A stretch of 64,000 nt of DNA from CAWGJF01 sp963822905 (lineage in GTDB: Bacteria; Bacteroidota; Ignavibacteria; Ignavibacteriales; Ignavibacteriaceae). Both the position numbers and the translations under genes were made by a program. Below the pieces are notes generated by a model that was given only the letters and a program-made list of their open reading frames with translations, was not told the origin of the DNA and searched no databases. Positions 8,736 to 18,954 of this stretch are shown in pieces; the first letter of the stretch is position 1, and each line of letters begins with the position of its first letter. The stretch spans positions 682,001-746,000 of the forward strand of contig CAWGJF010000003.1 of NCBI GenBank assembly GCA_963822905.1, given 5' to 3'.

Positions 8736-9801
8736 TAGGATTGTTGCTGCTGGTCAAAAAACTGAGCAGCTAAAACCGATTCACGATTATATGGCTACAA
8801 TGTTCTTGAATGATTTTAGACTAGCAATGTTATTTACTGGATTGACCTTTGCTTTAGCTTATGCATATCTAAAATCAAAATTGAGTGCTGATCTGTTTGT
8901 TGTTGCATTAATTATACTAGTCGTTTTTGATTTATTTAGAATTGATTATAGAGGAGAAACGTATACAGATAATTCTAAAACAGAAGAAATGTTTGTGAAA
9001 CCTGAGTATATAAATGCAATTGAAAGGGACGCTGGCAATTCAATTTACAGAGTTCTGAATTTAAAACAGGATGGTTCAATTGGTTCATTAAATCAAAATT
9101 CAAACTTCCTTGCTTATTTTCTAATGTATGATATTTATGGGTATTCAGGAATTAAGCCGCGTGCAATCCAGGATTATTATGATATACTCGGCAGTCCGGC
9201 AAACCCAACATTCTGGCGAATGCTAAATGTCGAATATATAATATTCGACAAGCAAATTAATTATCCCGGGTTTACTCCAATCTTTACCGGGGCAAAAACA
9301 TTCGTTTATAAAAATGAAAACGCTTTACCGCGAATTTACTTTGTAAATAAAGTTGAGAAGAAAAATGCAATTGAAACAATAAATGCAGTCAAACAGAATA
9401 GTTTTGATCCTGCTGATGTTGCTTTTGTTGAAGATGAAATAAGTGGGATTGTTCCACCCGATTCAACCGCATTTGTAAATATTTCAGAATTTAAAGACGA
9501 AAAAGTTACTTTAAATGTAAAAGCTACCGGGAACAATTTTTTATTTTTTGGTGATACTTATCTTCCTTACGGCTGGACAGCTACTATTGATGGAAATGAG
9601 ACCAAAATTTATAAAGCTAACCATGGTTTTCGTGGAATTGTGGTTCCTGTTGGTGAACACAAAATTGAATTTGTTTATGCTCCAAAATCATTTGCGATTT
9701 CGAAGTACCTTGCATTGATTTTAAGTTCTGTCTCATTTGCAGGTTTGATATTTGGTATTGTTCTGTACCGCAAAGAAAAATTGAAAAAGTTAGAAGAATA
9801 A
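8623..9801 (+). CDS. YfhO-family membrane protein, C-terminal fragment
   Basis: This frame carries the rest of the YfhO-like protein: two to three more membrane helices (FVFGGLFVIALLLSSP near residue 16 and LAMLFTGLTFALAYAYL near 66), a long extracytoplasmic domain with YGYSGIKPRAIQDYYDIL and NVEYIIFDKQINYPG, and a final helix near 365-385. The C-terminal beta domain with FLFFGDTYLPYGWTATIDG is a family hallmark. The nominal ATG at 8623 lies inside the A-rich frameshift site, so this is probably not an independent start. Overlap with the N-terminal fragment and its own lack of an N-terminal region argue for one frameshifted gene. Confidence 0.75.
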   Translation: MKKIRKIENAIRNTFFVFGGLFVIALLLSSPIKSWFIDRIVAAGQKTEQLKPIHDYMATMFLNDFRLAMLFTGLTFALAYAYLKSKLSADLFVVALIILVVFDLFRIDYRGETYTDNSKTEEMFVKPEYINAIERDAGNSIYRVLNLKQDGSIGSLNQNSNFLAYFLMYDIYGYSGIKPRAIQDYYDILGSPANPTFWRMLNVEYIIFDKQINYPGFTPIFTGAKTFVYKNENALPRIYFVNKVEKKNAIETINAVKQNSFDPADVAFVEDEISGIVPPDSTAFVNISEFKDEKVTLNVKATGNNFLFFGDTYLPYGWTATIDGNETKIYKANHGFRGIVVPVGEHKIEFVYAPKSFAISKYLALILSSVSFAGLIFGIVLYRKEKLKKLEE

Positions 9802-9807
9802 ATTTGT

Positions 9808-11073
9808 TTGCAAGAAAAAGATAACATAAAAACCAAGATCGACTTTTCCTCAGAGTCCTTCAAAAAATACTTCGCCAATACTTCATGGCTTTTTTTCGAA
9901 AAAGTCCTGCGTATGCTCATCAGTTTTGTGGTTACAATTTTTGTGGTTCGTTACCTCGGTCCGGAAAATTTCGGTGTAATCAGCTATGCAATGAGTTTTG
10001 CTGCCCTGTTTTCAGCGTTTGCAATACTTGGTTTAGAAAGTATCATAATACGTGAGCTTGTCAAGCACCCTGAAAAGCGTGATGAGTTGTTAGGTACTGG
10101 ATTCTGGTTAAGAACATTTGGTGCTGCAATTTCAATTGCTGTAATAATTATCACGCTCCTAATTATAAAAGAAGAATTTTTTCTTTCTGTATTTATATTG
10201 ATAGCTGCTGCGTCTCATTTCTTTCAGTCATTCCAGATAATTGATTATTTCTTCAGGTCAAAAGTTCAGGCTAAGTATTCTGTTTATGCGCAATTTGGAG
10301 CGATGTTTTTATCATCAGTTTTTAAAATAATATTAATACTTGTCAACGCTCCATTAATTTATTTTGTGATTGCTTTCTCTTTGGAATTTGTACTTGCAGC
10401 GGCTGGATTTGTAATTTCTTATAAGTTAAATAGTCTGTCAATGTTTAACTGGCATTTTTCGAAAATGCTTGGTAAAGAATTAATCAGAGATTCATGGCCA
10501 TTAATATTGTCCGGTATTATGGTTTCATTATACATGAGGATTGACCAGGTCATGTTGAAATACATGATGGACGAAAAATCTGTAGGATATTATGCTGCTG
10601 CTGTCAGGTTAAGCGAAGCATGGTATTTTATCCCTGTTGCAATTTGCAACTCATTATTCCCGGCAATTGTAAATGCAAAGAATGTAGGCAAAGTGTTTTA
10701 TCAAAACAGAATGCAAAAACTTTACGATCTTCTTGCATTTATTGCAATCCTGATTGCTTTGCCAGTTACGTTTTTATCAAACCAAATTATCACAATTTTA
10801 TATGGAAACGAATTTATTTCTTCAGCGCCGGTTTTGACTATTTATATCTGGGCAGGGGTATCTGTTTTCCTTGGAGTTGCAAGTAGTCAGTATTTAATTA
10901 ATGAAAATCTTACAAAGTTTTCTTTTCTAAGAACGGCTTTGGGAACAATATCGAATGTTATATTAAATCTCGTTTTAATTCCTGTTTATGGAATTACGGG
11001 TTCAGCGATTGCAACATTAATTATCATATTCAATTGCGACATTTTCAATAGGAATTTCAAAACAAACTTATAA
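9808..11073 (+). CDS. Wzx-type polysaccharide/oligosaccharide flippase
   Basis: This 421-aa multi-spanning protein belongs to the MOP superfamily (Polysacc_synt), which moves lipid-linked sugar repeat units across the inner membrane. It has about twelve hydrophobic helices and the N-terminal family pattern FFEKVLRMLISFVVTIFVVRYLGPENFG. The start is a TTG at 9808, six bases after the YfhO-like gene. The C-terminus looks shifted: the encoded IIIFNCDIFNRNFKTNL is unnatural, whereas removing one base near 11022 gives ISYSIATFSIGISKQTYKH and a stop at 11095, a typical flippase end. The gene fits the surrounding glycan genes, but no Wzy polymerase is recognised. Confidence 0.85.
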   Translation: MQEKDNIKTKIDFSSESFKKYFANTSWLFFEKVLRMLISFVVTIFVVRYLGPENFGVISYAMSFAALFSAFAILGLESIIIRELVKHPEKRDELLGTGFWLRTFGAAISIAVIIITLLIIKEEFFLSVFILIAAASHFFQSFQIIDYFFRSKVQAKYSVYAQFGAMFLSSVFKIILILVNAPLIYFVIAFSLEFVLAAAGFVISYKLNSLSMFNWHFSKMLGKELIRDSWPLILSGIMVSLYMRIDQVMLKYMMDEKSVGYYAAAVRLSEAWYFIPVAICNSLFPAIVNAKNVGKVFYQNRMQKLYDLLAFIAILIALPVTFLSNQIITILYGNEFISSAPVLTIYIWAGVSVFLGVASSQYLINENLTKFSFLRTALGTISNVILNLVLIPVYGITGSAIATLIIIFNCDIFNRNFKTNL

Positions 11074-11182
11074 ACATATTCTGGATGATGTTTAAGTCAT
11101 TATTTTATATTCTCATTTTTTCAACTTTTGTGGAAAAATAAATCTATTCAACAATAATTTTTCATAAATATTAAGTAGAGAT

Positions 11183-11812
11183 ATGTATAAAAGATTTAAA
11201 CAATTTATATATAGAAAATTAGTCCCATTTATTAGAATTAATAAATATATACGATGGCTTATTTATTTAAGCTTTGGTAAAGAAATTAATTTAGTTGTTG
11301 GCGCTGCTGATACTAAATTCAGGGGATGGTTCAGTACTGATATAGTAACTTTGGATGTTACTAATGAAGATAATTTCAGGAAATATTTCGAGCGTAAGAA
11401 AATTGACCGCATACTTGCTGAACACGTATTAGAACACTTAACTGCAGACGAAATAGAAATTATGGTTAAAAATTTCTACAACTACTCTTCTAAAAATGTC
11501 AATATAAGAATTGCAGTTCCAGATGGATACCACACTGACGCAAGATATATAAATTATGTTAAACCTGGTGGAGCGGGTGAGGGTGCCGATGATCATAAGC
11601 ATCTTTTTAATTACAAGTCTTTAGGTAGTTATTTTGAAACTGTTGGATTTCATTCTTACCCAAAAGAATATTGGGATGAAAAAGGAGAGTTTCATACTAA
11701 ATATTCAAATGATGAAAATGGAATAATAAGAAGGTCTTTCTTAAATGATACACGAAATAAAAATGGAGAACCACATTATACATCTCTAATAGTTGATTTT
11801 AAGAAAAATTAG
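11183..11812 (+). CDS. Predicted SAM-dependent methyltransferase (COG4627-like)
   Basis: This 209-aa protein resembles small predicted methyltransferases found in glycan loci. It has a degenerate SAM-binding segment NLVVGAADTKFRGWFSTDI near residue 36 and RILAEHVLEHLTADEIE near 76, followed by RIAVPDGYH and PGGAGEGADDHKHLFNYKSL. The family often lacks a strong motif I and its members are of unknown substrate. It stands about 90 nt after the flippase gene, with ATG at 11183 preceded by TAGAGAT. Confidence 0.7.
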   Translation: MYKRFKQFIYRKLVPFIRINKYIRWLIYLSFGKEINLVVGAADTKFRGWFSTDIVTLDVTNEDNFRKYFERKKIDRILAEHVLEHLTADEIEIMVKNFYNYSSKNVNIRIAVPDGYHTDARYINYVKPGGAGEGADDHKHLFNYKSLGSYFETVGFHSYPKEYWDEKGEFHTKYSNDENGIIRRSFLNDTRNKNGEPHYTSLIVDFKKN

Positions 11813-11960
11813 GATGGTATAAATATTGCTATTTTTTAATAATTAAAGGATGCGAGTTTATTATCAACTATTGCAAATCTGAAATTATTGACAAAATGAT
11901 GTTGATTGTTACGTGTTTCTAAGTTATTTTGTTCATTAATAATTAGGGAGGATAATTTTT

Positions 11961-13250
11961 ATGAAATTCGTTTTTACCTTTCTATTTTCTTCATTTTTCT
12001 TACTTCTTATCAATAGTTGTATTCAGGAAAATTCAGTAAGTACAGACAGTCAATCCTCTGGTAAGGTTGTACTGACCGTTGATAAAGTAAATGCTCCTTC
12101 TGACGTTGTATTTGTTGAGGCAATATTAACAAGGGAAGGATATGAAACTATTTCGGATTTTATGAATCTACTAACTGATTCAACAGCTGATTTGACATTA
12201 ACTGATATTCATGCCGGGACATGGCATTTGAAAGTAAATGCTATGGATAGTCTGGAAACTGTTCTTTATACTGGTGAGACAGATGTAGTTATTTATGCAG
12301 GATTTACAACCCAGGTATCATTGACATTGTCTCCAACCGGGGAAGGAACAGGCAATATTTATATTTGGGTTACCTGGGGCACTCCAAGTCATTGGACGGA
12401 TTTTTCCGGCAATCCAATTCTCTCGACATCAGGTTTATATTATGAAGCATATGGTGTTGGTCAGGCGAATGTAATTTTGGTAGATAGTATCTATAAAATG
12501 TGGTATGTTGGTGATGCAGGAGCGAGCCATAAATTTGTTTTATATGCGGAGTCGAATGACGGTTTTAATTGGACTAGACCATTAAGTCAACCTGTATTAT
12601 CACCTGGTTCTTCAGGTAGCTGGGATGATTTAGCTGTTCATCCCGGAGCGGTAATATATGAAGATGGAATGTACTATATGTTTTATTCAGGATGGTCTGA
12701 TCCTTATGGAAGATGGGATATTGGCTATGCTTTCTCTAATGATGGAATAAATTGGACGAAATATCCGACACCTGTATTATATGGAACTAGTGGTTCTGAA
12801 TATCAGATTGGTCCTTCATCAGTAATTAAGGTTAATGATACCTATTTCTTGTATTATTATATGAGAGACTTACCATATTCACAAATAGGATTAGCAACTT
12901 CAACAGATAGAATAAATTGGCAAAGATCTTCTAACAATCCAATACTATCATCAAGTCAATCTTGGGAAGGGAACGGAGTTTACTACCCAACAGTTGTTAA
13001 GCTAAACGGTCAGTTTGTTATGTACTATATGAATACCATAGGGACGGGGTTTGGGAAAGCTACTTCATCGAATGGAATAAACTGGGTCAAAGATCCGCAC
13101 AATCCATTTTTTACGAAGGACGATACTCACAATTATTGGGCAGATTATAAAATAGCTTATCCTTTCTTTTTTAATACTAACAATTCTCAGAGAATTTATT
13201 ATACCGGGTTCACTAATAATATCTTTAAAATTGGTGTAATCACTAAGTAA
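11961..13250 (+). CDS. Lipoprotein with five-bladed beta-propeller (GH43/GH32-like) domain
   Basis: This 429-aa protein has a lipoprotein signal peptide of about 20 residues ending in LLINSC, with Cys20 as the acylated residue. An Ig-like or carbohydrate-binding-like domain (about residues 30-130) is followed by a propeller region (about 145-425). The propeller has repeated units such as YESNDGFNWTRP-type strands, GMYYMFYSGW, GYAFSNDGINWTKYP and RINWQRSSNNPIL, as in glycosyl hydrolase families 43, 32 and 130-like predicted glycosidases. It probably sits on the cell surface and binds or trims glycans; catalytic residues were not assigned. A strong GGGAGG ribosome binding site precedes the ATG, and a terminator follows. 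Confidence 0.75.
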   Translation: MKFVFTFLFSSFFLLLINSCIQENSVSTDSQSSGKVVLTVDKVNAPSDVVFVEAILTREGYETISDFMNLLTDSTADLTLTDIHAGTWHLKVNAMDSLETVLYTGETDVVIYAGFTTQVSLTLSPTGEGTGNIYIWVTWGTPSHWTDFSGNPILSTSGLYYEAYGVGQANVILVDSIYKMWYVGDAGASHKFVLYAESNDGFNWTRPLSQPVLSPGSSGSWDDLAVHPGAVIYEDGMYYMFYSGWSDPYGRWDIGYAFSNDGINWTKYPTPVLYGTSGSEYQIGPSSVIKVNDTYFLYYYMRDLPYSQIGLATSTDRINWQRSSNNPILSSSQSWEGNGVYYPTVVKLNGQFVMYYMNTIGTGFGKATSSNGINWVKDPHNPFFTKDDTHNYWADYKIAYPFFFNTNNSQRIYYTGFTNNIFKIGVITK

Positions 13251-13297
13251 TTATTGGTTTAATTTTTTATAAATATAATAGATAGTTTATTCTAATG

Positions 13298-13328
13298 AAT
13301 ATCCCACATTTAGTGTGGGATATTTTTT
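13298..13328 (+). terminator. Rho-independent terminator after the propeller lipoprotein gene
   Basis: An 11-bp perfect stem (13298-13308 with 13314-13324, AATATCCCACA paired to TGTGGGATATT) with a 5-nt loop is followed by a T run to 13328. It sits 48 nt after the lipoprotein stop codon and ends that transcription unit. Confidence 0.85.
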
Positions 13329-13426
13329 GTCTTACTGTTAATAATATATATCCGTGAGAATCTAAATTCTTATATTTGAAATGTAATGTTAACTTATTTT
13401 TATTTACTTGAAATATTTTCATCAGA

Positions 13427-14089
13427 ATGCCTGAACCATTAAAAAAAAGGATCAATACTCTTTTACTTTTGTTAAAGGAACCAAAAGTTTTCAAATCTCT
13501 TATTTCTCTTAGAACTTCGGGATATTTGTATACAAATGGTTGGTTTAATTCCGTAAAAAAAAATCTTCCTGTAAATAAAGAAGATGCTCCAATTCCTTGG
13601 GTCACATATCCTTTTATTGATTTTATAGAAACAAAACTATCACGAGATCTTGAACTGTTTGAATTTGGTGCTGGGCATTCGACGTTATTTTATTCCCTGA
13701 AATTAAAATCAGTAACAGCGGTGGAACCTAATAAGGATTGGTATAATGATTTAAGAAAAAGGATATCAAATAATGTCAATTTGATTTTATCAAATGATGA
13801 ATCTGCAGAATCATTTGTTTATGCAGTAAGAAAATTGAATAAAAAATTCGATATTATTTCAATTGATGGGGTTCATAGGGTTGAATGTATGCGGGAATCA
13901 GTAAATCATCTGAAAGAGAATGGTGTAATAGTTTTGGATGATTCAGAACGTGCGGAGTATAAAGATGGAGAAAAATTCTTGCTTGAAAATGGTTACAAGA
14001 AAATAGATTTCTGGGGTATGTCTGCTGGATATTTATTTAAGAAAGCAACGACTATTTATTATAAAAAAAATAACTGTCTGGGGATTTAA
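13427..14089 (+). CDS. Class I SAM-dependent methyltransferase-like protein
   Basis: This 220-aa protein has a methyltransferase fold. Motif I appears as LELFEFGAGHSTLFYS near residue 77 and is followed by VTAVEPNKDWYNDL, and an acidic strand FDIISIDGVHRVECM near 146 precedes GVIVLDDSERAEY. The pattern is like FkbM-type or TylF-like O-methyltransferases found in polysaccharide loci. It begins at ATG 13427 with a poor ribosome binding site. The substrate is unknown. The next 200 nt to 14297 contain no gene I can support. Confidence 0.7.
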   Translation: MPEPLKKRINTLLLLLKEPKVFKSLISLRTSGYLYTNGWFNSVKKNLPVNKEDAPIPWVTYPFIDFIETKLSRDLELFEFGAGHSTLFYSLKLKSVTAVEPNKDWYNDLRKRISNNVNLILSNDESAESFVYAVRKLNKKFDIISIDGVHRVECMRESVNHLKENGVIVLDDSERAEYKDGEKFLLENGYKKIDFWGMSAGYLFKKATTIYYKKNNCLGI

Positions 14090-14297
14090 TTCTTGCTAGA
14101 CTATTTTGTGATTTTTTAATAATGTTTTTTGAATACAAATTCATTATCAAATTTATTGTTCGTTTGTTAACTCACAACAATTGCTTTCCCCTACTCAAAT
14201 TTAATTTTTATATTATATAGATAAAATTAAGTGTTTTAATAATTACAAGTAATTATTTTCGGGGGAAATAACCCCGCCAAACCGGGAGTAACTTGTT

Positions 14298-16964
14298 ATA
14301 AAAATATTTTGTTATTCTCAACAATAACCCTTCTACTAGTATCTTTAAAAGTCTCTCCACAAACTTCTTTTGGAAAGTGATTGACTTTGATGGCAATGGC
14401 GACCATGCTAATACCTTTAACAGCCCGTACTTTCCTACAACTAACGGGACATTCCAAGCCTGGGCTCAATCAGAACATTTCTCCGTTTAAAAATGTAGTT
14501 GATATAGGAGAATCATTTATATAAGAATGAAGAACAATGGAACCTCGGGGACTGTTACGTCTTTTTCGATTATTCCTATGGATCGTCGAAATCAAGGTTA
14601 CAAGCTCACTCTGCCATATTCTATAATGATTGAGTAAGACATGAAATATCTTGGCAATACCCACACACCTGGTTTCATTAGGCCCGTCACCTGGGGATTG
14701 GATGGAATGAAGATGAATATTTATGGTGATGTAATTGCAAAGTGATCAAAATAGCATTACTTATTCTGCAATGAATAATACTTATAACTTTATGTTGGAA
14801 GTAATGGTTATATGCTGCACAATGAAAATTATGTTGTCACAGACTTTTTAGACGGGCAAATGGATGAATTGAAGGATCTACCATCATCAAAAAAATAGCG
14901 GGCAAATTTTAGAACTCAAAGATGCTCCATTAGATAGCGTTTATTATTCCACAATTGACAGTGGTTTGGTTGGTTATTAACTATTCGAGATACCGGAGGA
15001 TCTGGGAATAAACAATGATGGCCCTGATGATATTCGTGATCTCTGAGTTCTCTCCACACTCATCTCCATCTGGCTTTGCACGCACATTTATTTTCCTCAT
15101 AACCGCTAAAAAAAAACCGATTGGATTTGAAAAAAGTTATGGCGGGCTCAGTTTTGAACGAGGAGTTGCAATAGAAAAAATCGAGCAGGATGGCGGTGGA
15201 TATTTAATAGGCGGATCCATTGAAAGTTTTACAAATGACACCCAAAATATATCTGTAGATTCCTCAATGAATACCCTCAGTTGGATCAATCAACGGGCCT
15301 ACGTTTACACATCTCCAGGTATTTCGGAAAAACTCCACGGTATTAAACAAACTAATAATGGTGACACGATCATATTTCCGGAATATATTGCACAGGGATT
15401 TGGGTATGTTGATCATATTATGATGAAAATTGATTTCAAAATGGTGGGATAAGTTGGGTGAAGACTTGTGATGGTTTATTATATGGAAGTACTTCAAAGA
15501 TTAGGATTTAATGGTACAGATGGGCGGATGTTAGTTGCTGGTTATAATGCATCTTTTGGTGTTGGAACAAACAGTGGTTCAGGCATAAAAACTTTCAATA
15601 AATTAGCAACATACTTTGGGCTAAAACTTATGAAACGATCTACGAGGATTTTTATTTTTCTTGTATCATACCTGCTGATGGCCATTATGTTTTATCCGGC
15701 GCAGTTGATATTACTGGTAGTTATGGCATACTTCCAACATTTATTCAACTTCTCACTCTGGGCAATATTATTTGGACATAATATTATTCTGGAAAAGAAT
15801 ATCGAAGATTGGGGACGAGGATTTTTGGCTAACACTCGGATGGTGGATATTTATTGGTTGGCGATACTAGGTCTTATGGATATGGTAATTCAAGAGATGT
15901 TTATTTAATTAGAACCGATAATTCGGGAAATGTTGAATGGGCTCGTGCATACGGTGGAATCGGTGATGAAACAGCCTATAGCTTAACGGAAACTCATGAT
16001 TCAAATTACATTATTTCAGGTACTACTAACAGTTTTGGCTTTGGGGGAAATGATGCCTTCCTTATGAAGATTGATATTAATGGGTCAGTCAAATGGTTCC
16101 ATACTTATGGTGGAAATACAGATGATTTTGGGTATGATGTCGTAAAAACACCAGATTATGGATGTGCGTTAACTGGCAGAAGATCGTCAAACACTTTTGG
16201 AGGAGATGATGTTTATCTTATTAAAACAGATTCATCAGGCAATTCAAATTGTGATTTTGGAATTTACTTTCCAAATATATTTGATATTTCAAATCTGCAA
16301 GCAATTAATTTGAATATGGCAACATTTAGTAACACTTCAGAAGCTAATCCTAATTTGACCGAAATTACAGTGAATTCCGGAAGAAAATAATTCCTGCTCA
16401 ATAGTTCCTGGTAGAATTAAAATCATTTAATTATAAACTTGAAAATAATAATGTAATATTAATTGGTCGACTGTTACTGAAACAAATAATTATGGATTTG
16501 AAATCCAAAAGAGTCAAAATGGTGATGAATATTTTACCATTGGATTTGTTAATGGAAATGGTACGACAACTGAAAATCATGATTATTCCTTTATTGATCA
16601 ATTTTTACGGAACGGAACAATTTATTATAGATTGAAGCAAGTAGATTTTAATGGTGAGTATTCATTTAGTGATATTGTACTTGTTCATTTGAACATTGTT
16701 TATGCTTTTTCCCTTGAACAAAATTATCCCAATCCATTTAATCCATCAACGATAATAAAATACTCCGTTCCAACTGCTGGTTATGTAAGTATTAAAATTT
16801 ATGATGCAATAGGACAATTGGTTAGCACATTGTTGAATGAATCAAAAGAACCCGGGGAATACTAAGTAATCTTTAATGCTAGTAATCTTTCCTCGGGAGT
16901 ATACTTTTACAGGCTGAATCTAGGTGATTTTTCTGAAATAAAAAAGATGACCGTGCTTAAATAA
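14298..16964 (+). pseudogene. Broken secreted protein: lectin-like domain, beta-propeller-type repeats, T9SS sorting domain
   Basis: No single frame is open, but pieces across all three frames form one large exported protein. Near 14300 a signal-peptide-like stretch (KNILLFSTITLLLVSL) lacks its ATG (ATA instead). A concanavalin/LamG-like segment follows near 14380-14460 (IDFDGNGDHANTFNSPYF). From about 15120 to 16250 run repeats with YGG, DGGYL/I and D-VYLIKTD patterns, for example ARAYGGIGDETAYSLTETHD and SDGGYLLVGDTRSYGYG. At 16700-16964 is a Por-type sorting domain with EQNYPNPFNPST, interrupted by an in-frame TAA at 16863-16865 before VIFNASNLSSGVYFYRL. The longest open pieces are 15015-15452, 15468-15908, 15854-16390 and 16632-16865. 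It is a decayed gene or a badly called region. Confidence 0.7.
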
Positions 16965-17105
16965 ATTGCAATTCCTCGGCCCTAACCCATGATTCTAGAA
17001 TAAGAACAAATATTTGCCCATCTTGGGAAAATACATTCCTTTGTGTTAATTCCGCTATATTTATGCTACAAAAAACTCAATTTTATTTTAGTAATAAGTA
17101 TATAA

Positions 17106-17988
17106 GTGAAAGACCTTGCTCCAATAGTTTTGTTCGTTTATAATCGACCAGATCATACAAAAAAAACAATTTTATCACTTTTAAAAAACTCGGTTGCAGA
17201 AAAGAGCGAGTTATTTATTTATTCAGATGGACCTAAAAATGAAATTGAAGAAGATAAAATAAAAAATGTAAGAAAATATATAAACGAAATATCCGGTTTC
17301 AAGAAGATCGAAATAATTGAAAGTCAAAAAAATCTTGGTTTGGCAATTCTGTTATTTCGGGTAAGTGAGGTACTTAGCAAAGATGAAAGAGTAATTGTGA
17401 TGGAAGATGATATGGTTTGCTCTCCATTCTTTCTCGAGTTTATGAATACTCTCTTAAATTTTTATGAGGAGGATGAAAAAGTTTTTCTGTAACAGGCTAT
17501 ACTTTTCCGATTGAATTCCTTCGTCTTATTCTACGATGTTTATGTTGCACCCAGAGCTTCCTCTGGGGATGGGGAACGTGGAAAGACAGGTGGGAAAAAG
17601 TTGATTGGGATTTAAAAGATTTTAATAAGATTATCAATGATCCTGAAATGGTTGAAAAATTTAATTTGGGTGGAGAAGATTTATCAAGAATGTTAAAAAA
17701 TCAAAAAGCCGGGAAAATAGATTCCTGGGCAATTATCTGGACATATTCACATTTTAAAATATTGCCCAGGGTGTTTATCCGGTCAAATCAAGAATAAAAA
17801 ATATCGGGACTGATAATTCAGGTGTGCATACTGGTAAAACAAACAGATTCAATGTTGATTTGTATGAAGATCATCAAGCTTTAACTTTAATTGAAAATAG
17901 TGAACAGGATGAAAGTATTATGAAGAATTTTAGAAAATTTTTCAAAAAAAACAGATTGAGTTCAATTCTTGACAAATTTAGAAATTAA
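17106..17988 (+). pseudogene. Family 2-like glycosyltransferase, frameshifted
   Basis: The first frame (17106-17492, GTG start) gives an N-terminal glycosyltransferase domain: APIVLFVYNRPDHTKKTI, FIYSDGPKNE and the acidic VIVMEDDMVCSPFFLEFM. It breaks at 17487, where one T is missing. Restoring single bases near 17487, 17519, 17531, 17563 and 17762 yields one continuous protein through EFPSSYSYDVYVAPRASSWG, GTWKDRWEKVDWDL, DSWAIIWTYSHFKN and SRIKNIGTDNSGVHTG, ending at 17988. All inferred lesions are one-base losses in short homopolymers, and the repaired protein has no missense-looking damage, so this may be an intact gene with sequencing errors. The family is often found in capsule or O-antigen loci. 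Confidence 0.7.
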
Positions 17989-17997
17989 CCTCAGTTA

Positions 17998-18954
17998 ATG
18001 AAAAAAATATTTCATAAAATCCTTAACCTTCCTGAATTAAAGGATAACCCTCCTGTACTTGTCGATATCGGCGCATCTGAAAAAATTGATCCGAAGTGGA
18101 AAACGATTTCAAAATATTCTGTTTGTGTAGCATTTGATGCTGATGACAGGGATTTTAAATTTGTGGAAAGGGAGGAAAGTAATTTTAGAAAATTTTACGT
18201 ATTCAATAGTGTAGTTGTAGATGGATCAGAAAATACTGTAAGATTTTTATTAACAAAATCTCCTTATTGTTCCGGAGTATTAAAACCAGATCAAAAAGCA
18301 CTGCAGCCAAACATACATTCTGGGTTGATTTGATGTGGATAAGGTTGTTAAATTAAATGCAATAAATTTGCATAAAGCATTAAATGAAATCGGCATTTCG
18401 AGGATTGACTGGTTTAAATGTGATTCACAGGGAACCGATTTGAGGCTGTTCAAATCACTTAATGAGGATGTTCGAAGTAAAATAATCGTTGCTGAATTTG
18501 AACCTGGAATTATTGATGCTTATGAAGGTGAGGACAAACTTTACACACTTCTTCAATATTTAACGAATAAAAATTTTTGGCTTTCTGACATTAATATTAA
18601 AGGTGTTCCAAGGGTTCCTTCAGAAGTATTCAATTCAGAGTTTAAAAGCAGTACATTTAAAAAGTTGCTTAAGGAATCTATTAAACCAGCCCCTGGCTGG
18701 GAAGAGATGACATTTATTAATTCCTTTAATAATGTTGATTTTGGATTGAGGGAATATTTACTTGGCTGGTTGTTTTGCACGATGGAAAGTCATCATTCCT
18801 TTGCTCTGATAATTGCAATGAATGGAATTAAAAAATTTAAAATCTAAGTTTTAAAGAATTAAAAGTCTATTCAAAAAAAATGATGCAATCTGAAGTTTAC
18901 AAAATTAAATTTTTGCCCTCTGTTTTCGGATTCATTAAGAAGAAATTACTGTAA
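17998..18954 (+). pseudogene. FkbM-like methyltransferase, frameshifted
   Basis: Two open pieces (17998-18333 and 18335-18847) make one FkbM-type protein. The first has the SAM motif region PPVLVDIGASEKIDPKW near residue 18 and CVAFDADDRDF; the second has ISRIDWFKCDSQGTDLRLFKSL, the typical D-x-Q-G-T-D motif, and VAEFEPGIIDAY. A one-base shift near 18325-18334 separates them, and another near 18830 moves the C-terminus (ELKVYSKKMMQSEVYKIKF) to a stop at 18952-18954. That stop overlaps the ATG of the next gene (TAATG). FkbM family members methylate sugars or lipids and are common in glycan loci. Confidence 0.7.

Noticed and set aside
14470..14664. Minus-strand 64-aa frame inside the broken secreted gene
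   Set aside because: It has no ribosome binding site or family resemblance and lies opposite coding-like sequence of the pseudogene.
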